A stretch of 64,000 nucleotides of DNA from Trichuris trichiura (lineage: Eukaryota > Nematoda > Enoplea > Trichinellida > Trichuridae), in contig JBAJFE010000011.1 of assembly GCA_037903355.1 (NCBI GenBank), positions 1,931,001 to 1,995,000 of the forward strand, read 5' to 3'. Positions 34,457 to 45,986 of the stretch are shown here, in pieces (position 1 is the stretch's first letter; the number at the start of each line of letters is the position of its first letter). A program made the translations under genes and the position numbers. The notes under the pieces are model-generated. The model worked only from the letters and a program-made list of their open reading frames with translations. It did not search any database and was not told the origin of the DNA.

Positions 34457-35623
34457 ATGAGCACCTTATTAAAGGCAAAGGCAGGTCGACTGCTCCACAT
34501 TCTTTCGATGACACTTCCGTCGACGTACAGTGTGTTCGATCGGGATTTGAAGCGTCGACAGCGAGACTGGGCAGCATCTCAACATGATTTCAAAGACTAC
34601 GAATATCTTAGAAAGGAGGTCGGCTATCGTTTATCCGATCGAATATACGACGTAAAGCGTATCTTCAACGTAGCTGTGGATCTCGGCTGCGGTTGCGGCT
34701 ACATTGCTCCAAATATCTACAAGGTTCATATCTTCATTACGCGAAGAATTTGTCCAGAGAATAAATGTATACACATTTAAGGAACATGTGGACACTCTGA
34801 TTCAATTGGATATGAGCCGCGTTATGGTTGAGCGTTCTGCCTCTTCCGAAGAGGTCTTCACTGCAAGGTAGTACGCTACGAAAAGTGTTATTGCTTGACA
34901 CTAGCCCAGTATTGCAGGCTGCACGCCGATGAGGAGCTCGTACCATTTAGGGAAAATTCAGTTGATTTAGTGCTCTCGTCACTTAGCTTACATTGGATCA
35001 ATGACTTGCCGGGTAGGCAAAGTCGAACGACGACGTTATTTAAGCGAGAAGGAACATTTCCAATTTTAGGTACGTTCAAACGTATTTTCAATGTTCTTCG
35101 GCCGGACGGTTTGTTTTTGGCGGCAACATTCGGTGGGAATACGTTGTATGAGCTGCGTTCTTCCTTGCAACTGGCCGAAACGGAGCGATTGGGAGGTTTG
35201 GCGCCTCACCTTTCGCCTCTTTTACGAGCCGACGACGTAACCGCACTTCTAAATCAGAGCGGATTCAAACTGCTAACAGTTGACGTCGACACTATAGTGG
35301 TAAACTATCCGGACATTTTTGCTTTGCTTTACGATCTTCGGGGTATGGCCGAGAGTTCGGCAACTTGGCTTCGAGCTGAAAGCCTTCGTCGTGATGTTCT
35401 ATACGCAACGTCGGCGATATACAAGGTACAATAAGCGTCAGCTTGGCTGACCAATGAAGTATATGCCTTGCAGGAAATGTACGCAAAAGATGACTGCTAT
35501 CCCGCCACTTTCCAAATATTTTACTTGGCCGGTTGGAAACCGGCTCCTGATACTCCCAAGGCGGCCCAACGAGGCACCGCTAACGTCTCTTTGAAAGATC
35601 TGGGCAAATTGTTTGACAAGTAA
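34457..35623 (+). CDS. NDUFAF5: Complex I assembly factor, arginine hydroxylase NDUFAF5
   Basis: Five exons (34457-34723, 34782-34867, 34918-35012, 35070-35425, 35474-35623) give 317 aa, against 345 in human. The protein has a methyltransferase fold and hydroxylates an arginine of NDUFS7 during early complex I assembly in the matrix. The leader MSTLLKAKAGRLLHILSM is a likely mitochondrial presequence. VFDRDLKRRQRDWAA, VAVDLGCGCGYI (SAM-binding motif I), LSSLSLHWINDLPG, VLRPDGLFLAATFGGNTLYE and LQLAETERLGGLAPHLSP are diagnostic. It starts only 126 nt after the stop of FARS2 on the same strand. Intron 35013-35069 is a stop-free multiple of three. Confidence 0.94.
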
Positions 35624-36164
35624 ACCGAGCGTCGTCTCAATCATTCAAAGCCGTTTTTATTTTGCAAGCTTTCATTTCACTACGAAGAAAACTTGCAACG
35701 CATTGAAACGATAGAAATTTATCAATTCTTACTTGAAATAGGTGCGCATATTTTAGAGCACCTCTGAGTATCATTTTTGTAAAATAGTACCTGAGTAGCA
35801 AAAATACTGTACCTTTTTTTTGAATATTAGTTGGCTCTTTTTACATTTTTGCGACAAAGTAACAAAGCAAAGACTGCCCATAATGCTACTTACTATTAGT
35901 CTTTTATGTCTCTCGCTTTTATTATTAAATATTTTAAAATTAGATTACCAAAAAAATCTGCGTTTCCACTTAACAGGTATTATTTCCAAACGATGGAACA
36001 GATAGTCCGATAGTAATAGATAAACTGTCGTTGTCGTGCAGCGTTCAAATGACAATGCAATTCTGGGCTTCGGATTCACCGAAAAGCTGAGGCATCGCAA
36101 TGTTCGAGTTACAGTCAAAGTAGCTTGAACATCCTCATACTGTAATTTTGAACTGCCAACTCAG
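35624..36164. other. Intergenic, NDUFAF5 to RBM19
   Basis: AT-rich, with no coding signal beyond a 61-codon frame (35820-36005) of low-complexity hydrophobic content. It presumably holds the NDUFAF5 3' end and the RBM19 promoter. Confidence 0.5.
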
Positions 36165-38647
36165 ATGGCGAAAGAACCGTTAGCGGAGAGCGCCGATGTG
36201 GTCAAGTCAAGCCGGTTAATAGTTAAAAATTTGCCAAATTATATTACTTCTCAGCGCCTGAAACGACTCTTCGATTCTTACGGAGTGGTAACCGATTGTC
36301 AGTTAAAGTATTCGGCCGATGGACGTTTTCGCGGCTTTGCTTTTGTCGGCTTCCTGACGGTAGAAGCGGCAGAGGCAGCCGTCAGTTCTCTAAACGGAAC
36401 GTTTGTGGACACCGCTAGAATCCATGTGAGTGACTGATTTTTTGATGTTGCTCGTGTTAGCGGCTAGAAATTTCCTATAGTACATTTCTGGCCGCAACTC
36501 TTTAATCAAGTTGCCGAAATTTGTCTGGCAACTTTTTTTCGCTAAGTTTCTCCGTAAGGTCATACAATGTTAAAGTAGCAATTGATTTTTACCTTAATAG
36601 CTATTTTTATGGAATGCAGGTTCGCTAGGCGTACGATAACAGTTCAAATTTTTAGATTGACTACTGTCAGCGTTTTTATCCTTCAAGCCAACAGGTGAAG
36701 GCACCAGGCGATAATAAGCGTGCTGCAAAGTCGAATACCGCGAACACCGTTCGCATAGAATCTAATGAAGTTCTGAAGCGCAAACAGGTGCTAATTTTTC
36801 TCGCACCGACCAAACCGGCCAAGTTAACTCTTGGCGAAGACGGAAAAACTGCAACTGTTGTCTTGAAACGTCGAAGCGATTTACAAGCTGTTCTCAAACT
36901 CGACGGCCAATTTCTCGGCGGCAATCGTCTTCATTTGACCGAATGGCAAAGCAACGACACATCAAGCAAAACCAGTGGAAAAAGGCAAAGACCTCAGTTC
37001 CCTCCCGAGGATGTACAAAAACAAGCGGACGCTATAGCCGACAGTGGTGCTCTGTTCGTGCGCAACTTGGCTTACCAATGCAGCGAATCGGATTTGCGCT
37101 CTCTTTTCGAGCCTTTCGGTGCAATTGCAAATATTGACTATCCAACCGACTCATCCAGCGGTAAGCCGAAAGGTTTTGGAACTGTACGGTTCGTTTTTCC
37201 GGAAAATGCGCTTAAAGCTTTCTCCGAATGTGACGGTATCATTTTCCAAGGTCGCGTACTTCACATTCTGGCCAGTACGTAAACCAGTTGCGACTTGCAA
37301 GCATTTTGCGGTACAATGCTTTTTTCAGATTCGGAAAAGGAGGACGAAAAACCTATGGTCGACCCGACTGAAACGTCCGACTATAAGGACGAAAAAAAGC
37401 TTAAACAGAAACAATCTCAGAGCGACAGCCGGACGTGGAACACGCTCTTCTTGGGCCCAAATGCGGTCGTTGATGTTTTGGCCGACCGTTTGGACGTGGA
37501 GAAAAGAGAAATTTTGGATCCAACCTCTTCGTCAAGTTTGGGTGTGCGAGTAGCCCTTGGCGAGGCTCAAATTGTGCGCGAAACGGTCCAGTTTTTGGAA
37601 CAACACGGCGTTGTACTGGAAAGCTTTCAAGGTACAAATGGAACCCGCAGCGATCATGTAATACTCGTCAAAAACATACCCGCGGCAACAACAGCAGCCG
37701 AATTAAGCGACTTATTCAAAAAGTACGGTCGCTTAGGGCGCATCGTTCGACCTCCGCATGGTTTATGTGCTATTGTTGAATTTTTGGACGGGAAAAGGGC
37801 AAAAAATGCTTTCAATGAGCTTGCGTTTAAACGATTCAAACACAAGCCTCTCTATCTTGAATGGGCACCAAACAGTGTATTCTCTAGCCAATACGATAGC
37901 GTTGAAGTCAAAGGAGAAGAAGAGGAAAAGGATGGCAAAGAAAAGGAGAAAGAAGATCAGCCGAATGACATTTACCAGCAATGTACGGTGTTTGTTAAAA
38001 ATTTGAATGCTCAAACGAACGATCAGCGATTGGCTGATCATTTCAAAAAAATGGGCACTGTCGTATCAGCGTCTGTTGTAAAAAAGTACGCCAAGTCCGA
38101 GGCGGGTAAAGGGAAGCCGGCAGCCGACCAGTTTTCTTTATGTTACGGTTTTGTGACCTACAAGAAGCCGGAGGAGGCTCGCGAAGCGCTCAAACAACTG
38201 CAAGGCAGTCGTTTGGACGGTAATGAGTTGGAAATTCAAATTTCTCAACGTCCCACCGGACCAAAGCAAGCAAGACAAGTCGCCGAAGCATCTTCCAAAG
38301 GCAGTCATTCGGAGACAACCATTCTGGTGCGCAACATACCTTTTCAGGCAAATCGAAAAGAGATCCAACAAGTGTTCAAAGTATTTGGACCATTGAAAGT
38401 TGTACGTATGCCAAGAAAGGCGTCCTCCGCGCAACATCGAGGATTCGGTTTTGTCGAGTACGCATCAAAGTTGGACGCCGAAAAGGCAATGGCTGCACTA
38501 GGTGGCAGCACCCATCTCTACGGTAGACGATTAGTGCTTGAATGGGCGGACACGGTTGGCGACCTGGATGAGTTGCGTAAACGGACAGCCGACTATTTCG
38601 CTGCCGGTCCAACAAAACGTAAAGTGAAGATGATAGACATTGAATGA
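36165..38647 (+). CDS. RBM19: RNA-binding protein 19 / Mrd1, six RRMs
   Basis: Three exons (36165-36425, 36695-37274, 37329-38647) give 719 aa. RBM19/Mrd1 binds pre-rRNA in the small-subunit processome and supports 18S rRNA maturation in the nucleolus. Six RRMs are visible, at roughly residues 17-87, 117-171 (degenerate), 205-281, 390-462, 499-585 and 611-692. Signature stretches include RLIVKNLPNYITSQRLK, GALFVRNLAYQCSESDL, WNTLFLGPNAVVDVLADR, LVKNIPAATTAAEL and HLYGRRLVLEWAD. The second donor must be CCA|GTACGT at 37275; the nearby AC|GTAAAC would break frame. The long acidic linker between RRM1 and RRM2 in vertebrates is cut to about 30 residues. An acidic stretch (EEEEKDGKEKEKED) precedes RRM5. 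Confidence 0.95.
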
Positions 38648-38931
38648 GAGAGAGATCATCTGATGCAACTTGATCGTATTAAAAGTTGACAACAATTCCT
38701 ACGAGGCTGTTGTACTGCCTATGGCACTCGATGGAACAATAAGGCACCATTGCAGTGCAAGTTCGCAATTGACAGTCGAGTGACCGACATTGCCACACCG
38801 CTTTTCTACGATGGCCCCATTTGACCCACGGCGGTCCATTGTTGTTGCCCATTCCGGATTGGCGTCTGCTCTTTCAAATCGGCTGTTACTGCTTTGCTGC
38901 AGCCGGTGCAGTCGCACCGTTGGTATGCGTC

Positions 38932-40604
38932 ATGCTCTTTTTCCTTTACGTCATTGTTGGTCTGCTGTTGCAATGGCCATCCAAAGCCGATAGACCATTT
39001 GGTAGGGAATTGTTTTGTCGAACTTTTCTTTGTCTACAATAGTTGTACGCGCATGCGTGTGCAGTAAAGGTGATATGTTCGGATTGGTCAATCGAAGCAA
39101 CCGTTGGCGTTGATGCCCACTTCACTGGTCACGTTGTTGCCGAACCAAAAGACAACGAAAGTGACGTGAGGTGTTTCGGCGTACGAAGCAGCGCGGAAAC
39201 GTTCACACTGAATTTATCCGCTGTTCATCCTCCAGTTTGCATTCAAACTACGGTAGGTGACTATCACGGATAGGGCAATCGCGCAGTGTTGCCATCTTCC
39301 CGGTTAGGACAATGAAATGACCACAAAGTTGGTTGTCAGAAGATTGTGGTGGGTCGAAACGGTTGAAGACCTTATATTCACTATTACTTGTCCAACGACC
39401 AACTGTTCAACTTTCACTGAGCGGTATGTTTCATGAAGAAGCAATGCCAAGTGAATCAATGGCCATTTTCGCTCTTAAGAGAACTGTCCAGACTACCGGA
39501 AGTTCACATGCAAATTGACACCTTTGAAGAGGGGGTGGTCTTAGCCGAACCTAATCAATGGCTCACAGCAGTGGCACTTTATCCGCGCGGTTCGATTATC
39601 TCATTTGTTCCACACAGTATTCATCATTTTTGTGTTCACAGGATCGGTAGTTAGCTTTAGTCATTGTCGCCTGTACAGTGTCGACGTACCGGGAGAACGG
39701 TTGGATTTGATAGACGAATATGGGTAAGTTATTATTGAAGTTTGACCGATTGCAGAGAGTATGCTTATTTTGATTTCGCAGATGCGCCATAAACAGCAGC
39801 ATAATGCAACCGTTCCAAAGCAGTAGAGCGAATGGAATTGCCGAGGCGACTCTTGTTGCTCGTACGCTTAATCGTAGTCATCTTATGATATTGCAATGCG
39901 CTGCTCGAACTGGTTCGAATGACGACCACTCAGCGTGTCTACACAATGGTTGGAGGGAACCAGCGGAACCGCTATGCCATTACACCTTAAACGGACTGGT
40001 TCTTTCCATTAACGAGGATAGTCCGTCGGCAGCAGGTGATAGGAACAAAGGTGAATTTCTCTTGTTAAATAGTATGATTTTTTCAGCAAATTATAATGTC
40101 CTTCAATGCATATGGGACACTCGCCTTTGGCCTTCCATAATGCTGAGCCTCCTATTCGTTGGCCTGTTACTGTGCGACCTGACGGTGCTTGTATTGCTCA
40201 TAGCGACGTTGGTAAATGTCAATAGGAAGAATGCCTCCGCAAACTTGCTGAGCAACGAAAATTGGCCATCGTGTACACCAGCAAAAGTCTGTACATCGAG
40301 TAGTAGCAAATGCACGCCTCACTCGGCTGATGCAAATGGTTCCAGCGGGATCGGCAGCTACTATAGTACAACAACAGTTGCCACCGGCAAGACGAAGGAG
40401 AAGAACGGCAATTCAACTAGCGATCACACTGCCATATACAATGTGGCTCAGGTTGTAACAAGCTTGCGACGGGTTCGTATCGTTGGAAAAGATTATTGCG
40501 ATCGCGACGAAAGTGCTGACAAAAATCAATCGGCCGAAAACGTATACGAAATTCCAAATTGCGTCATTTCGGGCGGCGGTGCCAAAAAACCTATTGTGTC
40601 GTGA
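38932..40604 (+). CDS. ZP-domain type I membrane protein
   Basis: Seven exons (38932-39001, 39065-39252, 39308-39423, 39480-39589, 39642-39723, 39782-40050, 40087-40604) give about 450 aa. A signal peptide (MLFFLYVIVGLLLQW) leads a zona pellucida module. The ZP-N start VKVICSDWSIEATVGVD...FTGHVVAEP follows the C-x-I-x-V...F-x-G-x-V pattern of cuticlins. The ZP-C part has CRLYSVDVPG...LDLIDEYGCAIN and later paired cysteines. A transmembrane helix (SIMLSLLFVGLLLCDLTVLV) and a polar tail of about 130 residues follow. Nematode ZP proteins build cuticle and apical matrix. No furin-type cleavage site was obvious. The final 36-nt intron (40051-40086) is unusually short and a multiple of three, so it may be retained. 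The domain call rests on pattern, not a profile search. Confidence 0.72.
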
Positions 40605-40768
40605 GCAGACGAAATGTCACAGTTCAATTGAACGATTTGCTTTGGCATACGGCTCGTATTTTAAACGCTTTTTTTGGGAAAACTGGAATCCGCTACGGAA
40701 AGGTCTCACGTGAATTCGACTATCGCGTTTTTGCGCCAAAGCGTTAACGTGCGCGTATTGTTCAACCG

Positions 40769-41409
40769 CTACGAACTGTTGGAGCAACAAAAGAACCCAT
40801 CGTCCCTAAACCGTTGGAAGGTAGGTGAAGCGAGAGCTGATTTCGCGTTCTCTATGTCGCGTTGTATTGCTTCGATCAATTGCTCTAAATGTAAAGAAGG
40901 GAGGTAAAGCGGAATGCTAATTGTTAATCGCTTTTTACCTAAACATTTAAAAGTGGTCATCGGCCTCAGGTAGCCCAAAGCGATAACTCGCAACTGAGCT
41001 CCGTAGAAGTCTTGGTCGAAAAGATGCAACAAATGGACTTCCTAAGAAAAAGGGAGCAAGTTTGCGGTCGCACCTCGAATCTTGAGCTCACTATAGTTTT
41101 TCGTTCGCTTTGAAATTGGACATTCCAACCAACGCTCATCACCATTTCGTACACGGCATTGCCGTCAACATTAGCGAAGCCGTAGTAGACACCGCAGGGG
41201 AATTCCTCCGGCAATGCTTCTACAGCATTGTCGCTGAGATTAGCTGAATTTATTAATTGAAAAAAATATATGCATGTATGAATCAATTGATTAATTGACT
41301 AACCAGTTGGACATCCAAGTTGACGGCTTCCGCGGCCGAAACCTCGAACCACCTCGCCGGTACAATAATATGGTAAAAAGCGCGCAGCCTTCACGACAGT
41401 GGAATTCAT
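40769..41409 (-). CDS. RFK: Riboflavin kinase
   Basis: Four minus-strand exons (41304-41409, 41092-41243, 40939-41041, 40769-40884) give 158 aa, close to human RFK. It phosphorylates riboflavin to FMN, the precursor of FAD. LPYYCTGEVVRGFGRGSRQL followed by GCPTAN is the ATP/riboflavin motif containing the PTAN signature. FPCGVYYGFANV, MVMSVGWN, LFDQDFYGAQLRVIALGYLR and LEQLIEAIQRDIENAK follow in family order. None of these joins is visible as one long frame, because the last intron (40885-40938) is stop-free while the others shift frame. Its start lies 262 bp from the divergent GCSH start, so the two probably share a promoter region. Confidence 0.94.
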
Positions 41410-41671
41410 CGAATGCGCGCCGACCCTTCGACGGAACGATAAAAGCGCCCAGTCTGTTAATGACGTCAATTAAGCATAAAACTCTGATTGGTCGACAAGT
41501 TGCGTAGACGGGGAGAAGCAAACAGGTCTTTTTGTTGGCAAAATCGAGAAGTGAAAAAGTTTGGCCAATAGGTAGCGACTAGGTCAACTTTAACTATCTT
41601 GAAAACAAATAAGCTTACTGTACACTGACGGCGTCTTTGGCAAGCGTCTAACGACGTTCACTTGACGAAAT
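41410..41671. promoter_or_regulatory. Bidirectional promoter region, RFK and GCSH
   Basis: A 262-bp gap separates the divergent start codons of RFK (minus) and GCSH (plus). It must contain both 5' UTRs and core promoters. A TGACGTCA palindrome (consensus CRE/ATF site) lies near 41460 and is a candidate activator site. No TATA box is clear. Confidence 0.5.
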
Positions 41672-42508
41672 ATGATTTCAGTAGCGGTAAGCGCGAAGTA
41701 GAGGAAATGGAAAAAGCTTGCACTTGCCCTTTCAGAGGTTGGCGAGCTGCCGAAATGCATTTGTCCTACTGGGTAGACAGCGGTGCGGAAAAAGTCGTTT
41801 GCCAAACAAGGGAATTCGTTGTAGCTTAGCAGCCCGACAATGCGCTACAGGTGAGATGGAAAGCGTCAAATGGCTAAGCAGTTTTTGCCAACTTCCTCTG
41901 CTCTCCATTCATTGCTACGAAGCAATCGACCACTGGACATTTGTCGCAATTGTTTTTTTCAGCCAAGCGGCTGTACACGGACAAACACGAATGGGTATTG
42001 ATTAATGGGCAAGAAGGTACAGTAGGCATAAGTGACTATGCTCAGGTACAAATGGCTTTTAAAAATGTGAAAAAAGCAAAAGCTATTTTTTTAACCTAAG
42101 GAAGCTCTTGGCGAACTTGTATACGTCCAACTGCCCGAGGTGGGAACCAGCTTAAAACAGTTTGGTAAGATAATGGTCGTAGGGAAATTTGGAAATGATG
42201 CCAACTTGCCTTTCCCCATGCAGCGGAATCGTGCGTCGTGGAAAGTGTCAAAGCGGCTAGCGACGTTTATAGCCCCGTGTCGGGCACCGTTACCGAAGTG
42301 AACAACAGCTTGGAAGAAACACCTTCCTTGGTGAACAAGTCTTGCTTAGATAATGGTAGCACGTTGTTGGCCAAAGGTTCAATGCTTAGCTCAAACTCTT
42401 TCAGGTTGGCTTTACAAGCTGAAACTAAGCGAACCGTCGGAACTTGAAAAACTTCTGGACGAAACAAAGTACGAACGCCTCGTAGAAAAGCTGCGGGCAG
42501 ACGAATAA
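41672..42508 (+). CDS. GCSH: Glycine cleavage system H protein, mitochondrial
   Basis: Six exons (41672-41686, 41736-41850, 41963-42045, 42101-42164, 42224-42355, 42405-42508) give 170 aa, against 173 in human. H protein carries the lipoyl arm that shuttles the aminomethyl group between P, T and L proteins in the matrix. The first exon has only five codons (MISVA), and exon 2 supplies an Arg-rich presequence ([19 protein letters not shown]). Mature-domain motifs are [44 protein letters not shown] with the lipoyl-lysine, and [16 protein letters not shown]. Exon 2 alone would lack an ATG in frame, which is why the micro-exon is chosen. AATAAA is at 42593-42598. Confidence 0.95.
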
Positions 42509-42721
42509 TTTGTATTTTTTTCTGAGGACAGTATAAGATTGTTGCTGTTGCCTTTATGTCCTCTGCTTATTTTTTGCCCATGCGCTATTTGCAATAAACT
42601 GAGCAGCTTTTATGCTCACGGAGGTTTCACAGACGAACATTGAGCATCTGCAGTTGCGTAAAAGCTAAGTCGAAAGTACCTGCATTTCATAATACAGTAC
42701 CCTTTTTCGTTTACCTGCGAA

Positions 42722-43660
42722 ATGTGGGCTGACTCAATATTCCAAGACATTTACGAAAAGCGTGTGTTAACAGTGAAAGAAAAGATAGAAGCTGACGAAC
42801 ACTTGGCGCAATTAAAAGACTCGGTATGAATTTAACGTGGAGGAAGCGCGGGACATTTTTTTGCATTGCAGAGTGGCCGGAATGCCTTCCATTGGGCGTG
42901 CTCGTGCAACTTAATGGCACTCGTTGAATTTTTACTACCGCGAACAAAGAATGTCAATGAAACTGATGACGTACGTTTCTGGAATGGATGATTTATCTAT
43001 TTTTACCTTTTCTGTAGTTGGGTTGGACTCCGCTTATGACTGCCTGTTCAGCGGGACACAAAAGGGTTGTAGACTTTTTAATCGCCAATGGAGCCTCTAC
43101 AACTATTGCCAATAATAACGGACAAACTGCACTTCATTACGCCGCTTCGAAAAATCACACCGACGTTAGTAATACTAATAATAATTAAGCGGTGTTGCGT
43201 AAATAATGTAATCTCACCAATCGTTTAGATTGTTTGTACCCTACTGGAAAATGGAGCGTTCGCGGGCGCTAAGGATAAGCTGGGTGCTACTGCCCTTCAC
43301 AGGGCCGCTTCCAAGGGAAACGGTGGCGTTGTGGAGAAGCTACTTGCCAACAAAGATTGTCTACTGAATACTACGGACAGCGAAGGAAATACGGCTCTGT
43401 AAGAACGATACACTTCCTCGCCTATTGCTGACGCTAAGAATTGCCTTTTAAGGCACATGGCTTGCGAGGAAGACAGACGACAAATTGCCGTTATGCTCGT
43501 TAAGGCGGGAGCGTCGGTTGAATTAAAAAACAAGGTCTACCCTTGTATAGTTCGTACGCGTCTATTAATTCTTCTTTCCGTTTAGGAGGAAAAGACACCG
43601 CTCGATTTGGCCAACTCTGAACTGAGAAAAAGACTGCTTTCGTTGACGTCAAAAGACTAA
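42722..43660 (+). CDS. PSMD10: 26S proteasome assembly chaperone PSMD10 (gankyrin)
   Basis: Six exons (42722-42823, 42872-42970, 43018-43164, 43229-43398, 43453-43534, 43586-43660) give 224 aa, against 226 in human. Gankyrin/p28 holds the Rpt3 C-terminus while the proteasome base is assembled. The protein is a chain of ankyrin repeats: SGRNAFHWACSCNLMALVEF, GWTPLMTACSAGHKRVVDFL, GQTALHYAASKNHTDIVCTL, GATALHRAASKGNGGVVEKL and GNTALLHMACEEDRRQIAVM. It ends KTPLDLANSELRKRLLS, where the human protein has TPLQVAKGGLG. AATAAA is at 43732-43737. Confidence 0.92.
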
Positions 43661-43984
43661 GCGGCTCTACAAAATTTTGCGTTGCAATATTTGTTTTCTC
43701 ACGTTCGGCTGGTGAAGCGTTTAAAGAGTTCAATAAAATTTGCCAAACAAAAAAGCAGACTTTCAGCGTAATGTTAACTTGATTATACTTTTTTCTTACT
43801 GTATCAAGCGGAATTGAAAAATTGCAGAAATTTTACGTAGGCAGCCATTGTTTCTTCGCTGAGGCTCTGTTAACTATCGTTTCCGGACGTGCGTACACTC
43901 CTAGCAGAAAGCAGAAGTTCGTAACCTTCCTATTTCACGTCGCGCGCGTAGGACGCTTTTGAAAGGCTGTATTGCCTACCGACT

Positions 43985-44449
43985 ATGTCGTTTGCGGTGA
44001 AAAAGTTGGTAAGTCGAAACGCTTAGTTGAAGATGAAATATGTAAAATTCGTCTACGCCTAAGACGACCGGTCTTACTGGCATGCAAGTTGTGCAAGATC
44101 CCGGAAAGCATCTGCGCATCATATATGGGCGCGTTTTGAAGGCATTGCAAAAAATGCCCGAAGACAGCGAATATCGAAGAAGTACGGAAGCTACAGTTAT
44201 CGATCGCTTGCAGATAATCGAGTCGGAACCTAATCCGGAGAAATTGGAAGAAAAGTTTGGTTTAGGCCAACTGGAAGAGGTCATTTTGCAGGTACGCTCA
44301 CCCTATGATCTGTTCTCTTTAATTTTGAACATTGCTTACTGTTTCAGGCAGAGCTCGAGCTGAATCTTACTAAAACGATGCTCAAGTATGCCCCTTGGGA
44401 ACCACTGATCGCTAAGCCGCCTGATAACCAATGGAGTTGGCCTGTATGA
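43985..44449 (+). CDS. NDUFA5: NADH dehydrogenase 1 alpha subcomplex subunit 5
   Basis: Three exons (43985-44008, 44064-44291, 44348-44449) give 117 aa, against 116 in human. This accessory subunit sits in the peripheral arm (Q module) of complex I. The first exon is eight codons (MSFAVKKL). TTGLTGMQVV, LRIIYGRVLKALQKMPEDS, LEEKFGLGQLEEVILQAELE and PWEPLIAKPPDNQWSWP match the family end to end. Confidence 0.93.
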
Positions 44450-45986
44450 CGTCATAAATTTCAGGAAGACAACTCGATTGTGTAAATCGCTGACTACCAT
44501 AAGCGAAATATTAAAGTTATTATTTGACATTAAGAGAAATTGAGTAAACAATTGCTACACGCGCGAACTATGAATGCAAGCTTATCATCCCTCAAAAGAC
44601 ATCCTTATTCGAACTACTGAACTACTGTGAAACTGTAGCCTGCGAATGAAGTTCGCTTATCGATTAGAGCCCTGAAAGTTAACACTATTGTTGGCAATAC
44701 ACATGCGTTGCTTTCAGTGAGTAAAGAAAATCAAAATAGACTTCTGCATCCGCGTTTTCCTTGTCCTCCGCCTACGCAATTTAACCTTACATGGCTTGCA
44801 GCTTGCGTAAGCAGCAAAAACCGGATGCAAACATTTTTTTGCCTATGCTTTCTACGGCAAACAATTAAAAGTACTTCTGCTGGCGGAGCTTTTCCGCCTT
44901 TTTGCGCAATACCTCATTGGTGGAGGCCAACAGGCGCTCTATGGTCTAAAGAGGCGCAACTGAGTAATATATATCAGCAACGACCATAATCACTTATCGC
45001 CGAGACTTAAAAGCCGCTAACATGTCTGCACGCGATCTGCTCCTCTTTGGGAGTACGGAGTGTGACCTAATTTGGAATATTTTGAAAATCTATGGATCAA
45101 TGGACTTCCCAGGTTCGAAAGTCGGCTGCCTTTAAAAGATTTTATGGCAACAGCAAAACAAAGACGATAAGGAATTATCGACTTTAATTTTGACGCTAAC
45201 AATGGGATCAGCCGAACCCCAAAAGCTATGACATTTGTTTTGAAACTATCGCAGTGTAAATGCTTTCAGAGTTAATAAGGATACAATGGTCATGTTGGCA
45301 ATAAAATGAAGTTCGAACTAACAAAAAAGTCGGCTATTTTTGCATAGATATCCCTATACATGCATATTAAAGAGACGCTAAATACGCGCACGCATACGGA
45401 AGTTTTTGCTGAAACGTAACGCAGTAGATATGTCTAATAAGTTAGCGAACAACTATCAGATTTCACTGCCTAATCCACCTTATTTGTAAGTACAATAAAA
45501 CAGAGATACAGATGCGGAAAAGGAAATAGAAAAGCAATAGATCGAGCGGAAAAATTTAACCAATCCTTACAGTTCTAAATGGACGAAAATATCTTTAGTA
45601 TTACATTTCATACTTATCTAATAAAAGGTCATCGTGACGAGAGGATTGATGGAAGACAGCTTAACGCGGTAGGTCGATGAACAAATAGACTGTTTGCTTA
45701 CGAACGCCAATGGACACTTCGTTGGAATGTCACGCATGCTCACGTATTAATTGTTCGCATGAGCAAACAACTCACCTATGGACATATCCCTACAGGCATC
45801 CTTATACAAATGGCTCTCCGCATACCGATGTCCATAACTAAGGATTAACGTTCATCCGAACGACGAAAACTGCCGATTAATGGAGGTTGCTCGCTTTGGC
45901 GGGAGAAAATATCGCTTCATCAACTGTCACTATTGCATAGCGACATTTATTTTTGAAATTCATCCAAGTTCGCTAATGAAAAGTTT
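44450..45986. other. 1.5-kb intergenic region
   Basis: No coding frame with protein-like composition. It lies between the 3' ends of NDUFA5 and the REEP-like gene, so it carries both terminators but no promoter for neighbouring genes. An AT-rich A/T patch at 45500-45640 is unremarkable. Confidence 0.5.

Noticed and set aside
38790..38993. Frame with ATG at 38811 before the ZP gene
   Set aside because: It stops at TAG without joining the ZP exons; the other frame, from 38932, gives a signal peptide and joins in phase.
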